A program made the translations under genes and the position numbers. Shown here in pieces: positions 45,254 through 56,372 of a stretch of DNA of 64,000 nucleotides. A model generated the notes under the pieces. That model was not told where the DNA came from, ran no database searches, and saw only the letters and a list, made by a program, of their open reading frames with translations. Each line of letters opens with the position of its first letter. Position 1 is the stretch's first letter. The DNA is from Tritrichomonas musculus (taxonomy: Eukaryota; Parabasalia; Tritrichomonadida; Tritrichomonadidae): NCBI GenBank assembly GCA_039105265.1, contig JAPFFF010000034.1:868001-932000 (forward strand). The letters run 5' to 3'.

Positions 45254-47032
45254 GATTAAATTAATGAAAAACAGAGGTACGGGTACTAAAAATTTTTTTA
45301 AAAATTCTTTATATTAATATATTTTATTAAGTATATTCCATATTATATAAAAAATATTTAATGAAAGAGTTTTGTTCGTCAGGTGGAGTTTTATGAGTAT
45401 TTTTATTAATTTTCGTAAACCATTGAAATTATAAAAAAAATTCATCAAATATTTTTCATGTTTTTGCATAAAAAAAGTCATAAAATATTAAATGCATCTT
45501 TATTATATGAAAATGTTTAATAAAAAAATTAATTCAATCGATCTTGTAATAATATCATTTTAAATTTCTATGAATTAAATGATAAATGTGTAAAATGAAG
45601 AATGATTTTTGCATAATATAATATGATTTATCTTTAGAATCTTTTTCTACTCTTGAAAACATGAATTGCTAAAATCTGATATTAAATATTCTCAATGAAA
45701 TTTTTTAAAAATGCCTTAAGATATGCGCTGATGATTTATTTATTTACCATAATTGGTTTAAATAAGAGATTGTTGGGAGAAATTAATGAATATGTCGTAT
45801 TCTTTGTATTTTTATTAAAAATTAAAACTATTTTATCTCAGTAAAAAAAGAATTTTCTTTGTTTTTAACAGAGCAATTTAAAAGATGACTATTGGAATAA
45901 TGCATATTTTAATATATAATTTATCAAAAAATATTTTGAATGCTTTAATTTCCTTCTTGAAAAAAAAAAAGCAATTTAAAAAAATTCAATATGAACCGGA
46001 AATAGTCAAAAAGTTTTTGACATATTAAAAAAAATCCTTGAAAAAGATTAATGCCAATTTTTTTTTTCATTCAAAAATTTAAATTTTTTTTAAAAAATTA
46101 AAGGTTAAAACGCAGCTACGCCTGACGAGTCGTTTTTTATTTTCATATATTTATTGTGATATATATTAATTATCCTATAAATTGATATATAGTTATCCCT
46201 TGAGAATTAAACAACCATTCCAAAAAATGAGTTGTAAAATACATTTTTTTTTAATTTTATTTTTTTTCATGAAAAAAATTGTTTTATTTTATACAAATAA
46301 TTATTAAATATTAATATTATATTTATTAGTTAAATATACGATAATTATGAATTAAAAATATTTTTTCATTAAGATATTTATATATATTTAATGATTTTTG
46401 GCAATTAAGTAACTTCTTTCCCTTTGAATAAATAATCAAAACAATAAGTATTTCATATAATACAATAAATGTTTAAAATAAAAATATAATAAAATTATTG
46501 AGATATAAAATATTAAAGGAAATAAAAGCAAAATATTAAATAGACAAAATACGTTATTTTAGTCCCAATGGAAGATTTTTTATATTTATTTTGTCTATTT
46601 AATATTTATATTTATTATGATTTTCAACAAAAGAACACAATTGAAAAAACTCAATGGAAGATTTTTATATTTATTATGATTTTCAACAAAAGAACACAAT
46701 TGAAAAAAATAAACCAATCTTTTACTTATTTTGCAGTAATAAGCAAATAAAAGAACAATTTGAAAAATTTCAAAAATTTTTAAAAATTTGGATTATTTAA
46801 TAACAAAGCTTTTACTTATTTTGCAAGATAAAGGTACAATTTTTATAAACATTTAATATTTAATCTTTTAAAAACACCGTAATAGATGATTCATGCAGAT
46901 GAGAATTAGTTTTCAAGATTGAATCAATATATAAAATATTAGGTAGACTTGGTCAAAGTCTTGGACTCAAGGACTAAACCAACCTTGCCAATTTTTTTCA
47001 TCTTTTATCTTAACAAAAAAAACTAAAAATGT
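45254..47032. other. AT-rich intergenic stretch
   Basis: About 1.8 kb of AT-rich DNA. Apart from the direct repeat at 46572-46708 no gene, RNA or element is supported. Confidence 0.5.
46572..46708 (+). repeat. Direct repeat, about 55 bp x2
   Basis: The block ATTTATTATGATTTTCAACA plus AAAGAACACAATTGAAAAAA occurs at about 46608-46650 and again at about 46668-46708, and the word CAATGGAAGATTTTT precedes both. A recent local duplication. Confidence 0.7.
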
Positions 47033-47502
47033 ATGGAACTTGCAATACAATTTTACCATAATGATATTGCGTTATATATTGAGAATAATTTATTGCACAA
47101 TCCTAAAGATCAATATAAATATAAAAAAATACGATTTGCTATGCATTTAAGCATATTAATTATGAATTTTGGCCTGTTAATATAGATAATCAATTCATTT
47201 TCCAGTATGCATGCAAATATAATCAAACAACACTTGTAAATTTATTATTGAAACACAAAGACATTGATGTTAATGAAAAGAAACAATCAGAGGAAAAAAT
47301 ATTTGATATTTTATTTAAAGAACCAAGAATTAGTCTTTTTGAAAACTCCAATTTCTTGCAGGAAATTGTGATCCCATCAACTGTAACAATAATAGAACCT
47401 AATGCTTTTAAAAACTGTACACAATTAACAAAAGTTAAAATTCTTTCATCCGTAATACAAATAAGTAAAGATTCTTTTAATAAATTCAATTTAGTTGCTT
47501 GA
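47033..47502 (+). pseudogene. Ankyrin/BspA gene remnant
   Basis: ATG 47033 reads 'MELAIQFYHNDIALYIENNL', matching the ankyrin region of the gene at 9048 ('CHHNDIARYIIDNL'). The frame shifts near 47150, after which it reads 'FQYACKYNQTTLVNLLLKHK' (ankyrin), a short linker and two or three BspA repeats ('SNFLQEIVIPSTVTIIEPNA'), ending at 47502. It shows that ankyrin plus BspA is a natural single-protein layout, here reduced to about 150 codons. Its end overlaps the start of the sequence shared with the truncated adhesin copy. Confidence 0.65.
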
Positions 47503-47646
47503 ATTCAAGTTTTCTCAAAACAATTTTTGCATATTGGTAAAAAAATAATAATAATAATATCATATAAAACTATTTTTTGGTCGAATATTTTGTTTTTTTT
47601 TTTTATGTATAACATTACTTTCGAAATTAAAAAGGTTGTTTTATTT

Positions 47647-50600
47647 TTATAGTCCTACTGAAAATTCATCATCATATGAATTGGTATCCAATCCATATTT
47701 TATAGATGATTTCTTAATATAGAAAACAACTCCAACAATGATTGCAATAATAACCACAACAGCAGCAACTACAATTGCTGCAATAACTCCATTAGAGAGC
47801 TTCTTTTTATTTGACTTTTGAAGTGATTTTTCTTGCACATTACTTAGTGAAAGGCAAGTCTCTTTTTTGCCATCATTTTCGACACATCTTGCATATTTAT
47901 AGAATGAACTCTCTGTTCCATTATATCTTGCCTTCCAGGATGGGCAATCAAAGTTCGATCCACAAATCAAATCAACAACAAATATTCCTTCTTCAGATTC
48001 AATTTGTGAAGGAGACAATGAATTTTGTTCTTCTAATTTCGTTAGAGCTGGTAATGAATCATTGTTTCTTAAGAGTTTTATTTCTTTGCAGATTCCTTCA
48101 ATTGCTGCGTTTCCAAATTCAATCAATGATGATTCACTGAGTTCGAGTGTTGAATGCTCACTGAATTTTGCTTTCTTTTCAATTGTAACTTGTGAGTTAT
48201 CATTAGCGATAATGCTTCCATTGAATTCTACTTCTGAAACATGCAAATTTGAGCCAGCATTCATCACTAGTGAATCAATTGATGAAATGACATCTGTATT
48301 GCCATTTTCAACAAGCAAATTTCCATTCAAAAAAGTTTCAACTTCATCGAAACAAATTTCAGATGTTTCATTCGGAACATTCAAATGAAGTGTTCCTCTG
48401 CTTATTGTCAATTTCTTCAAAGAAATCTGATTTGTTTCAAGTAGTTTCAAACTATTTCTATGATTTCTCGTAAATTCAAGTTTCGTAAAACTTTCATCAT
48501 CATTGAAGATATTCAATGGAACAGTCCATAATGGGAGTTGAATAACTGGATTCTTATAGTTTGCATGAACGCCAAAGATGCCTCTTCCATAGTCTTCTCT
48601 TCCTTCTAGCGGTGATGATATTGTGAAAACCGTGTTGGAGACGGTTGGTGATACAAACAAAGATGAATCAGGATGTTCAACATCTTTTGTTTGCAAAATA
48701 ACGTTATCTGAAGTTGACTTTATAAGCAAGATGTCAGATTGACTGTTTTCTGTTGATATGAAAGAGCCGTTGTTGAATCCTTTATCGACAAACTCAATAA
48801 TTGTGCTGTTTGATGTAAATGAATCATTTACAATTGGTACAACAAGTGCTGGCGTTTGTGTCGGTAATGGGAATTCATCTGTTTGCGATGGCATTTCAGA
48901 ACTTTCATCTTCATTTGAATGCAAATCAGAAAGTGAAGGTATAGAAGAGGAGGCTTCTGCTTCTGAAACAAATGATTCGTTGGGAGAGATGTTAATTGTT
49001 TCAGAAATTGTTATTTCAGGTTTGGAATCTTCATCCAGATTGCTCGATTCGGAATCAAATGTAGATTCTTGATCTAGATCTGAAGATTCGATATTTGATT
49101 CCAAATTAGAAATATCGGATTCAAAATCTGAGCTAGGTTTTACCTCAGAACTTTGCTCAATTGCATTGCTTGACTCTATTTCTGAAGTTGGCAATTTTTC
49201 AATGCTGGATTCATCGTTTGATAGTGTTGATTCTATTATTATGCTTGTTTTTACTTCTGATGATGATTCTATCTCTGGAATTGACTCATCCTCAGAACTT
49301 GTTTGAACTTCTAAACTTGATTCAAATGCTGAACTAATTTCCACTTCTGAACTTGTTTCTGCTTCCGAACTTGGTTCTATTTCTGAACTTGATTCGATTT
49401 CTGAACTTGATTCGATTTCTGAACTTGATTTGATTTCTGAACTTGATTCGATTTCTGAACTTGATTCGATTTCTGAACTTGATTCGATTTCTGAACTTGA
49501 TTCGATTTCTGAACTTGGTTCGATTTCTGAACTTGGTTCGATTTCTGAACTTGGTTCGATTTCTGAACTTGATTCTATTTCTGAACTTGATTTGATTTCT
49601 GAACTTGGTTCGATTTCTGAACTTGATTCTATTTCTGAACTTGATTCGATTTCTGAACTTGATTCGATTTCTGAACTTGATTCGATTTCTGAACTTGGTT
49701 CATATTCTGATGATGATTGCTCCAGATCATTGTATAATAACCTTGATGAAATAAGCTGAATCTCACCATTATCGGCCACTTGTAGTTTAAGAGCCAATTC
49801 ATCTCCATCATTAAATTCAACAGCATTTTCAGATAGAAAATGAATTACATTTGATACATTAGAAGCAAAATTCTTTATAATGGTAACGCCATCAGACAAA
49901 AACTGGTCAAATTGTTTCTCTCTTCCTTCAATTGAAGATCCTTTATAAATAACATTTATTGCCTGAGGAACGACTTCTTGTGATTCTGAAGGATTCAAAA
50001 AGGCAATTTTATCTAAATTCCAATTCAAATTAACGGATGCCAAGTTTTCATCAATTGAAAACTGTCCATTTAAAGAACTATTCGATTCAACAGTAATTTC
50101 ATCAGTTAAAAAAACATTTGAAAGATCACCTTTTCCTTGAACAGAAAGTTTTCTTATATTCAATTTTGCATTGCTTGAAGATGAAACGCAAGTAATGGAT
50201 GAATCTTCTGACATTGATACATCTTCAAAAGTAATAGAATAAGAAGTGATACCATCGGAAGAAGTAGCAATTTTGATGTTTTGATTGTTCAATTCAAACT
50301 TATCAGTGAAGGTGTATGGTGAAAGATTGGATGAAAACGCAATCTTGTATTTGAACATCAAATCCCATGCATCAAAAGGAAAAGAAGAAGTCACAACTAA
50401 AACTTCATCTTCCTGATCAATTAAAGTATACAAAACTATATTTGCTGAATTCTTTAATTGATTCCAATTTGAGCCAATATTAATTGTTGTTGAATCCAAA
50501 ACAAAAGAGTTGATTTGTTTGAGTTCTTGCACGTTTTCTTCCAAATTAATAACAGGAGAACTTTTTGATTTCATTTTCAAATTAGTTTTTGGAAACTTTT

Positions 50601-53600
50601 CAACATCAATTTCAAATAATTGAGTTTGTGAATATATTATTTTGATGCCAACAGTTGTATAGTTAATTGTAAGAGAGCTTGAATCAAGATATATATTCAA
50701 TTCATTATTAAATTCAGTCATTTTAGAATTGAATAATGATGTCTGGTCAACATTTAAACATAGCAAATTTGAATAACTGTTTGGATTGCTAAATGAAGAT
50801 GTATCTTTTAATGTTACATTTTTAATTGAGAAATCATTGTTTTCTTCAGAAACTTGTAATGTTACACTTTGAACACTCAAGTTAGCAATTGTTGAACCAA
50901 ATTTAATTGGAACGGTTGCACCTGAATAAGAAGATCCCTTCAAATTCAATGTATGAATGCTTATTTCTTCTTTCGAAAAGTCAATAAGGTTTCCTGATGA
51001 AATCGAAGAACAAAAAGTAATGGTTACGTTTGCATTATCTACTTGGATGAATTTTTCTAATTGAGCAAAATCACCGGTTGTTATTTGAATGCCTGATGAA
51101 TAGCAATTTCCATAATAAAGATCAATATCAACTTCATAAGGCGATATAGAATTATAGAAGATCAATTGATTTCCTTCAACAGCGAGTTTGAAATTATTAG
51201 AATTGAATCCAGCTGGAACATTTTTGCCAAATTTCACACTAGAAACAGTTCCAAGAGTATTTTCTTCATTTAAGAGAATTAAAGTGTAATTTTTATCAAT
51301 AAATTCTTTTATTTCGGGATCTTTCAAACTTCCACTGACGTTGCATGTCACCTCATATTGGAACAATGAAGATTTGTCAATTTTGTTAATGACTTCAATT
51401 TTATTGAAATCATTTAAATCAATCAACATAAGAAACTGAAGATAAACAGATGTTGTTGATTTTGAAGTCATTGAATCAACTATCATGTCAATGTTTGCTG
51501 ATCCGAACTCAATTTTAGAAGTATAAGATATTGAAGCAGCAGTTACAGTACTCACTTTAAATGTCACTTTTTCTGTCACAGCTGTCGATATGATGAAATT
51601 AGATGTATAGCTAGATGAGGTTGAAAACGATAATGATCCAGCAATGCTGACTGTTTGGTTTTGAAGAATGATGTTCTTTGATTGGACAAACAAAATTTGC
51701 ACTGGGATGTTTTCTGATGCCAAATACAAATCAGATTGAAAATCATTGAAAACAAAGAATTTGGAAGGATTCTCATTAAGCCAAGTTCCGCTAATGTGAA
51801 GTGATTGTAAAGAAGTTGATTTCTCGAAAGTAATGTCAGATGCAATGCTGTCTAAATTTCCACTGTCTCCAATGATATTGAATTCAGTTAAATTTTGCTG
51901 TATTGACAAAGAAGGTGAAACGCCACTTAAATCAAATTCGATGTTTTCAATCACTAATTTCGAATCACTAAAAGTGACTGTTTCTGGCAAAACAAATTCA
52001 AAAGAAGAATCAGATGCAAAAGAAACTTTTGTGCTTGATTCAGAACTAACTTCATTTCCAGCCAATTTTAATGACTTTTGAATTAAAACAGATTTAAAAA
52101 CAAGATTTGAAATGTCGCATTCAATTGAATCAACTGTCAATTGAATCTGATTGAATGAAGAATCTATCGAACAATCTTTATCAATCTTCAGATTTGATAT
52201 TAAAAGATTCTCACTAGTTAATGATTGAGGAACGATAGAAATTTGTGAAAATTCAAGTAACATTGTTTCGCTTTGAAATTGTGTTGAACAGTCGATTTGA
52301 ATCTTTGGATTCGTTCCAGCACCAATGATTTTTGTGTTTTTGTTGTCAACATCAGCAAGAGAAAGTACTGGAGATGTGTCATCACTAGAGCCAACAACAG
52401 TGACAACAATCAATGGCTCAGAAATACCTTGTAATTTCTGTGAAAGTTGATCGTATCCAATTTGAAGGGTTCCTTCTTCGCAAAGAGAGCACTGGTCATC
52501 TTTGCAGACGCATAAATTGCCATCTGTATTGACACCTTGATTAATGATTTCAATATTATCACCAGTGAATTCGAAATAACTTTTCAAAGGAGAGTTATTC
52601 ATGTCAATTGTAGCCTGAGCAAAGCCGTCAACATCAACTCCAATCTTTGTCGCTGATGAAATTGTATCTAGGCCTTGAAAGCTAAAACTTAATTTGTTGG
52701 TAGTAAATTCAGAAGATAACTGAAAAGTGACAGATCCAATTGAAGCAGCAGATGTTGTGCATTGCATTGAATAATCAGCTGAGCTAGAAATGGAAATTTG
52801 AAAGACGATATTTGGCAATTTTTCTCTGGCAAACGTTGTAGTTGAATATCCGTATGTTCCTTTGTAACTGAATTCGGTTTCAGTTATTTGAAACGTGTTT
52901 GCGTTCGAGCTCGATATTTCATTTACATATGTCAATGGAAAAGAATCAGACACGTAAGAAATGATGTTTTTTATTGAGGTTTCATCAGCATTCACAACAC
53001 TTTGTTCGTTGATTGTTATGGCAGGCTGTGTGGCAGAGACACTTGTGAATGTAATTTCATTAGAATTCAACTGAAAAGTGCCAGTTTTCAGTGAAATTGA
53101 CTTGATAATCAGATGTTTAATGTTTGCATCTTCAGAAAAATCACTTGTTTTGATTGAATCAATACCATTATATGAAGAAGATGCAGTTAAAGTGAAAGTG
53201 GCGCCAGTTGTCGACAAAGAAGAAAGATCAAGCTCGTCCAAACTTGCTGCTAGAGTCAAATTGATCTGTTTCGTATAGTCAGGAACAATATCAGGCAGTG
53301 TTGTCATATCGCTTATTACTGTTCCATAAGAGCAGGTAGAAGAAGTTGTATAGCAAAGAAGCAAAGGAAGAGATTTATAAGAAGAAGCAATAAAAGTGAC
53401 AACATAATCTTCAGAAACTGTAGATTTAGCAGTCAAAATGCTAGAACTACTTTGGAATCCATTTATATCAGTTGGACTATAAGTAATCGATGTAAACTTG
53501 TCAATTTTATTGGCCAAAGTGAATGACTTGAATGTGATAACGTTCCATTCTTTACTCATTAAAAGTGCCAAACTCTCATCAGTTTGTTCTCCGGTAACAT

Positions 53601-54759
53601 CCAAAAATATCTTTAATGAACTAAAGGACAATGTACTTTGACCATTGTAGTCAATTGCATTGAATGTAACCGTCGATGAACCGCCAGATCCAATGCAAGG
53701 ATAAATCGGAATCGTCTTGTACGTGTTGCTTGGAAGTGTTAAAGAATTCGCGGTCAAGTCTATCCAAGAGCTAGAAAATTGAATAGCTGCATTGTAATAA
53801 AGAAAAACAATCGAATTTATATCAAATGTTATTCGTGATGAGCAGCAATCATCAAGTGTGCCAAAGATCAATGTCGAACTCGATGCGATTGGAATCGATC
53901 CTTTTATAACCAATGATTTAGACGTGATAATCGAAAGTTTTGAATTGGATCCTGATGAAAATGAAGAAATTGGAAGAAAGCCAACATTAGAAATAATATT
54001 CAAACAATCGGAAAACGATAGAGTCGTTGTCTCAGAAAATTCATTGCCATTGAATGTAATTGAATTTAGCAATTTGAAATAAAAATTGGTAATTGAAAGA
54101 CCAGTGGATATTTGATTGTTAATAACGAGTTCATTACTGGATGATGTTGATTCTAACGTTAAACTTTGATTTGTTCCAGTGAAAATAACGGTTATGCCAT
54201 CAAAAATAAGATCGTTATCGTCAAACGTAAGTTCATAATTTTCTTTGATTTGGTAAGTGAATGAATTAACAGAGATTTTGGTGAAACTGAATTCTGATCT
54301 TTCATAAGAAAATGATTTTAAGCGAATTTCTTCTACATCAAAAGTAAGTTTAATGCCTTCAAGAGTTAATGAAGATTTATCATCAGATAAAGTTGAGCCT
54401 TGGAAGGTAACTTGAGACATCGATGAATATGATGTTGCAGTTATTTCAATATTTATGTTTTGGATATCTGAAACGTCAAAATTACCACTTGAACCTGATC
54501 CTAATTTGATAGAGACCTTTTTGTTGTTGAATAAATTAAATGGAAAATGGTATTCAAAATTTCCACTTAATGAAACTGAAATATCTGTAATTGTATCATC
54601 AATGTTTTCCCTAATCTTTTCCTCGATATTTGTTGTTTCATCTACACTTGTAATAGAAACACCACTACAACTATATAAATACGAATCGGTTGTGAAGCAA
54701 ATTACTTTAGAAGCGCAGTTTGAACTGAATAAATAAAAAAAGAAAGCAAGAAATGCCAT
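47647..54759 (-). CDS. Giant adhesin-like surface protein, one TM span
   Basis: ATG 54759 gives the signal peptide 'MAFLAFFFYLFSSNCAS'; the frame continues to 54918 upstream with no convincing start. The product is 2370 residues. Residues 20 to about 1690 are Ser/Thr/Asn-rich beta-solenoid-like sequence with short strand repeats ('FNIIGDSGNLDSIASDITF'), including one small Cys cluster ('CVCKDDQCSLCEEG'). Then come about 19 SSSEIE hexapeptides, a Ser/Glu-rich stalk, and a membrane-proximal domain with Cys ('ICGSNFDCPSWKARYNGTES'). One hydrophobic span ('AAIVVAAVVVIIAIIVGVVF') and a short tail ('NSYDDEFSVGL') finish it. This is the layout of a type I surface adhesin on a stalk. Its 3' end is duplicated at 41895-42781. 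Confidence 0.85.
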   Translation of the reverse strand: MAFLAFFFYLFSSNCASKVICFTTDSYLYSCSGVSITSVDETTNIEEKIRENIDDTITDISVSLSGNFEYHFPFNLFNNKKVSIKLGSGSSGNFDVSDIQNINIEITATSYSSMSQVTFQGSTLSDDKSSLTLEGIKLTFDVEEIRLKSFSYERSEFSFTKISVNSFTYQIKENYELTFDDNDLIFDGITVIFTGTNQSLTLESTSSSNELVINNQISTGLSITNFYFKLLNSITFNGNEFSETTTLSFSDCLNIISNVGFLPISSFSSGSNSKLSIITSKSLVIKGSIPIASSSTLIFGTLDDCCSSRITFDINSIVFLYYNAAIQFSSSWIDLTANSLTLPSNTYKTIPIYPCIGSGGSSTVTFNAIDYNGQSTLSFSSLKIFLDVTGEQTDESLALLMSKEWNVITFKSFTLANKIDKFTSITYSPTDINGFQSSSSILTAKSTVSEDYVVTFIASSYKSLPLLLCYTTSSTCSYGTVISDMTTLPDIVPDYTKQINLTLAASLDELDLSSLSTTGATFTLTASSSYNGIDSIKTSDFSEDANIKHLIIKSISLKTGTFQLNSNEITFTSVSATQPAITINEQSVVNADETSIKNIISYVSDSFPLTYVNEISSSNANTFQITETEFSYKGTYGYSTTTFAREKLPNIVFQISISSSADYSMQCTTSAASIGSVTFQLSSEFTTNKLSFSFQGLDTISSATKIGVDVDGFAQATIDMNNSPLKSYFEFTGDNIEIINQGVNTDGNLCVCKDDQCSLCEEGTLQIGYDQLSQKLQGISEPLIVVTVVGSSDDTSPVLSLADVDNKNTKIIGAGTNPKIQIDCSTQFQSETMLLEFSQISIVPQSLTSENLLISNLKIDKDCSIDSSFNQIQLTVDSIECDISNLVFKSVLIQKSLKLAGNEVSSESSTKVSFASDSSFEFVLPETVTFSDSKLVIENIEFDLSGVSPSLSIQQNLTEFNIIGDSGNLDSIASDITFEKSTSLQSLHISGTWLNENPSKFFVFNDFQSDLYLASENIPVQILFVQSKNIILQNQTVSIAGSLSFSTSSSYTSNFIISTAVTEKVTFKVSTVTAASISYTSKIEFGSANIDMIVDSMTSKSTTSVYLQFLMLIDLNDFNKIEVINKIDKSSLFQYEVTCNVSGSLKDPEIKEFIDKNYTLILLNEENTLGTVSSVKFGKNVPAGFNSNNFKLAVEGNQLIFYNSISPYEVDIDLYYGNCYSSGIQITTGDFAQLEKFIQVDNANVTITFCSSISSGNLIDFSKEEISIHTLNLKGSSYSGATVPIKFGSTIANLSVQSVTLQVSEENNDFSIKNVTLKDTSSFSNPNSYSNLLCLNVDQTSLFNSKMTEFNNELNIYLDSSSLTINYTTVGIKIIYSQTQLFEIDVEKFPKTNLKMKSKSSPVINLEENVQELKQINSFVLDSTTINIGSNWNQLKNSANIVLYTLIDQEDEVLVVTSSFPFDAWDLMFKYKIAFSSNLSPYTFTDKFELNNQNIKIATSSDGITSYSITFEDVSMSEDSSITCVSSSSNAKLNIRKLSVQGKGDLSNVFLTDEITVESNSSLNGQFSIDENLASVNLNWNLDKIAFLNPSESQEVVPQAINVIYKGSSIEGREKQFDQFLSDGVTIIKNFASNVSNVIHFLSENAVEFNDGDELALKLQVADNGEIQLISSRLLYNDLEQSSSEYEPSSEIESSSEIESSSEIESSSEIESSSEIEPSSEIKSSSEIESSSEIEPSSEIEPSSEIEPSSEIESSSEIESSSEIESSSEIESSSEIKSSSEIESSSEIESSSEIEPSSEAETSSEVEISSAFESSLEVQTSSEDESIPEIESSSEVKTSIIIESTLSNDESSIEKLPTSEIESSNAIEQSSEVKPSSDFESDISNLESNIESSDLDQESTFDSESSNLDEDSKPEITISETINISPNESFVSEAEASSSIPSLSDLHSNEDESSEMPSQTDEFPLPTQTPALVVPIVNDSFTSNSTIIEFVDKGFNNGSFISTENSQSDILLIKSTSDNVILQTKDVEHPDSSLFVSPTVSNTVFTISSPLEGREDYGRGIFGVHANYKNPVIQLPLWTVPLNIFNDDESFTKLEFTRNHRNSLKLLETNQISLKKLTISRGTLHLNVPNETSEICFDEVETFLNGNLLVENGNTDVISSIDSLVMNAGSNLHVSEVEFNGSIIANDNSQVTIEKKAKFSEHSTLELSESSLIEFGNAAIEGICKEIKLLRNNDSLPALTKLEEQNSLSPSQIESEEGIFVVDLICGSNFDCPSWKARYNGTESSFYKYARCVENDGKKETCLSLSNVQEKSLQKSNKKKLSNGVIAAIVVAAVVVIIAIIVGVVFYIKKSSIKYGLDTNSYDDEFSVGL
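49370..49715 (-). repeat. 18-bp coding minisatellite (SSSEIE)
   Basis: About nineteen tandem units of GATTTCTGAACTTGATTC type encode SSSEIE or PSSEIE/SSSEIK, with degenerate units on both sides. It builds the stalk of the adhesin-like protein. Confidence 0.9.
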
Positions 54760-55303
54760 TTTTATAAAATAAAATTTATTTATAAGATGGAAGAAACTTT
54801 TTGAAAATCTAACATCACAAAAAATAATCAGTTTAACGTCTTTTTTTATTATTTTTTCATATGAAAATAATTTTTTGAAAAAGTGGAAAATAAAAAATAT
54901 CTCAAATATTATAAACATTTGTTATTTATTCCAGGATATTTATTTTTATTAATCAATATTATTGTATTTATTTATTTTTATTTTCGTGTGATGCTAGTCA
55001 AATTAATAGATAAATATATTTTTTGTTTATACGATAATTCAATTAAAATTTTTCGAACTTTACTTTTGTGAAGACAAAGGTCGTACAACAGAATTTTTAC
55101 AGTAAAACTCAATGATTGATTTGTTTAAACTAATTATATTATATTATTATAATAATAATTAGTTTTATAAATATTTGCATCGTACATAATTCAAATTAAA
55201 ATAAAAACTAAAAGGATATAAGTATATATTAAATTTTCTTCAGAAAATAAATTTGAGTATTTTATCTCAATTTGTTTTAATTATTTTTGATAAGAATTTT
55301 ATA

Positions 55304-55960
55304 TAGTGCCACAAAAAAAGATTGATAGAAGATTTGAATAGTTTATTTTTTATATAACACAAAAAGTTATAAAAAATAATCGCCTCAAATTTTGCATACT
55401 TTTATTTTATTATAAAAAAAAAAATACAGGTCAATGATAAATATATTTTATGTTAAGTCTATAATATGTTATAAATATAAAATTTATAATTGCATTATAG
55501 AGCCAATAGTTAGATAATTATTATTAAAAAAATTGATAGAATTGAGAGGAAATTTTCTTATCCACAGAATTTAAATAATTTTTTTTTTTCTTCATTTTTT
55601 TATTAGGTTGATAGCATTAACGAACTCTTAAAACTCTTTCATACTTACCAACCATTATGAAATATGGCATTAATTATTTATTATAATGCATATGCAAAAC
55701 ATAAATGAACTATGGCAATCCACATTGTTCTTCCCAAGGAGCAAAAAGACATATGATTTTTCAGGATTTGGATATTTCATATGGGTCAATTGAAGGCCAA
55801 ATTTTGAAAAATTATCTCTCTTTTTGTTTCTTTGAGAAGAACAAAAAAGATTGATTTAAACCAAAACTTATTAAAGGAAAACGATCAAATTTTTGATAGC
55901 AAAAAAGTGTATTAAACACTTATTGAATTTTTTTTCCATCAATCTTTTTTGGTTTCACTA
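55304..55960 (+). mobile_element. TA-flanked MITE-like element, copy 1
   Basis: A 657-bp element nearly identical to 57212-57869. Ends are TAGTGCCACAAAAAAAGATT and, inverted, TAGTGAAACCAAAAAAGATT, and TA lies on each side (55302-55303, 55961-55962). The TA target and TIR style suggest a Tc1/mariner-type non-autonomous element; mariner elements are known in trichomonads. The interior holds a 49-codon ORF at 55705-55854 ('MNYGNPHCSSQGAKRHMIFQ') that is intact in both copies. Its product is not recognised. Confidence 0.85.
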
Positions 55961-56051
55961 TAACTCTTTATAAAAATTTAGAATATCGATAACTTTTTAT
56001 ATAATTTATTCTAATCATTAATTCTTTTGATATCTTTTTATATGCTTTTAA

Positions 56052-56372
56052 AACATTAAGTGTTATATAAAAATAGTTATTATTATTGAAAAAAAATTTC
56101 ATTTTTTAGCCAAAAAATCTAGAAAAATTGAATTTGTTGAATTATTAAATGATGATTTTAAAAAAATTGGACGTTACAGGAGCCCAATGAAGAATACAAT
56201 TTTATTTATATGCATTTACTTTCTAATATATTTGAATTTCATCCCAAATCAAATGTCAGTTTTTTCTAAAAATGAGGATTTAGTTGATTGGTTTCATAAA
56301 TATAAAAAGTCTAATATTTCAATTACTGAAGGATTTCGTCAAAAAGCAAAATATTATTTGTATAACACATAG
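56052..56372 (+). pseudogene. Possible transposase remnant in element A
   Basis: A 106-codon open frame ends at 56372. From about 56100 it reads 'HFLAKKSRKIEFVELLNDDF', 'KKIGRYRSPMKNTILFICIY', 'KNEDLVDWFHKYKKSNISIT'. The only good ATG is internal (56187). Its place inside a TIR element makes a transposase remnant the best guess, but no catalytic motif can be seen. Confidence 0.35.

Noticed and set aside
45370-46135. Inverted word TCGTCAGG / CCTGACGA as TIRs of an element
   Set aside because: Only eight bases match, with no flanking duplication; likely chance.
47811-48388. Plus-strand frames opposite the adhesin C-terminus, repeated at 42208-42866
   Set aside because: They are present twice only because the underlying adhesin sequence is duplicated; the minus frame carries the membrane span and domain signals.
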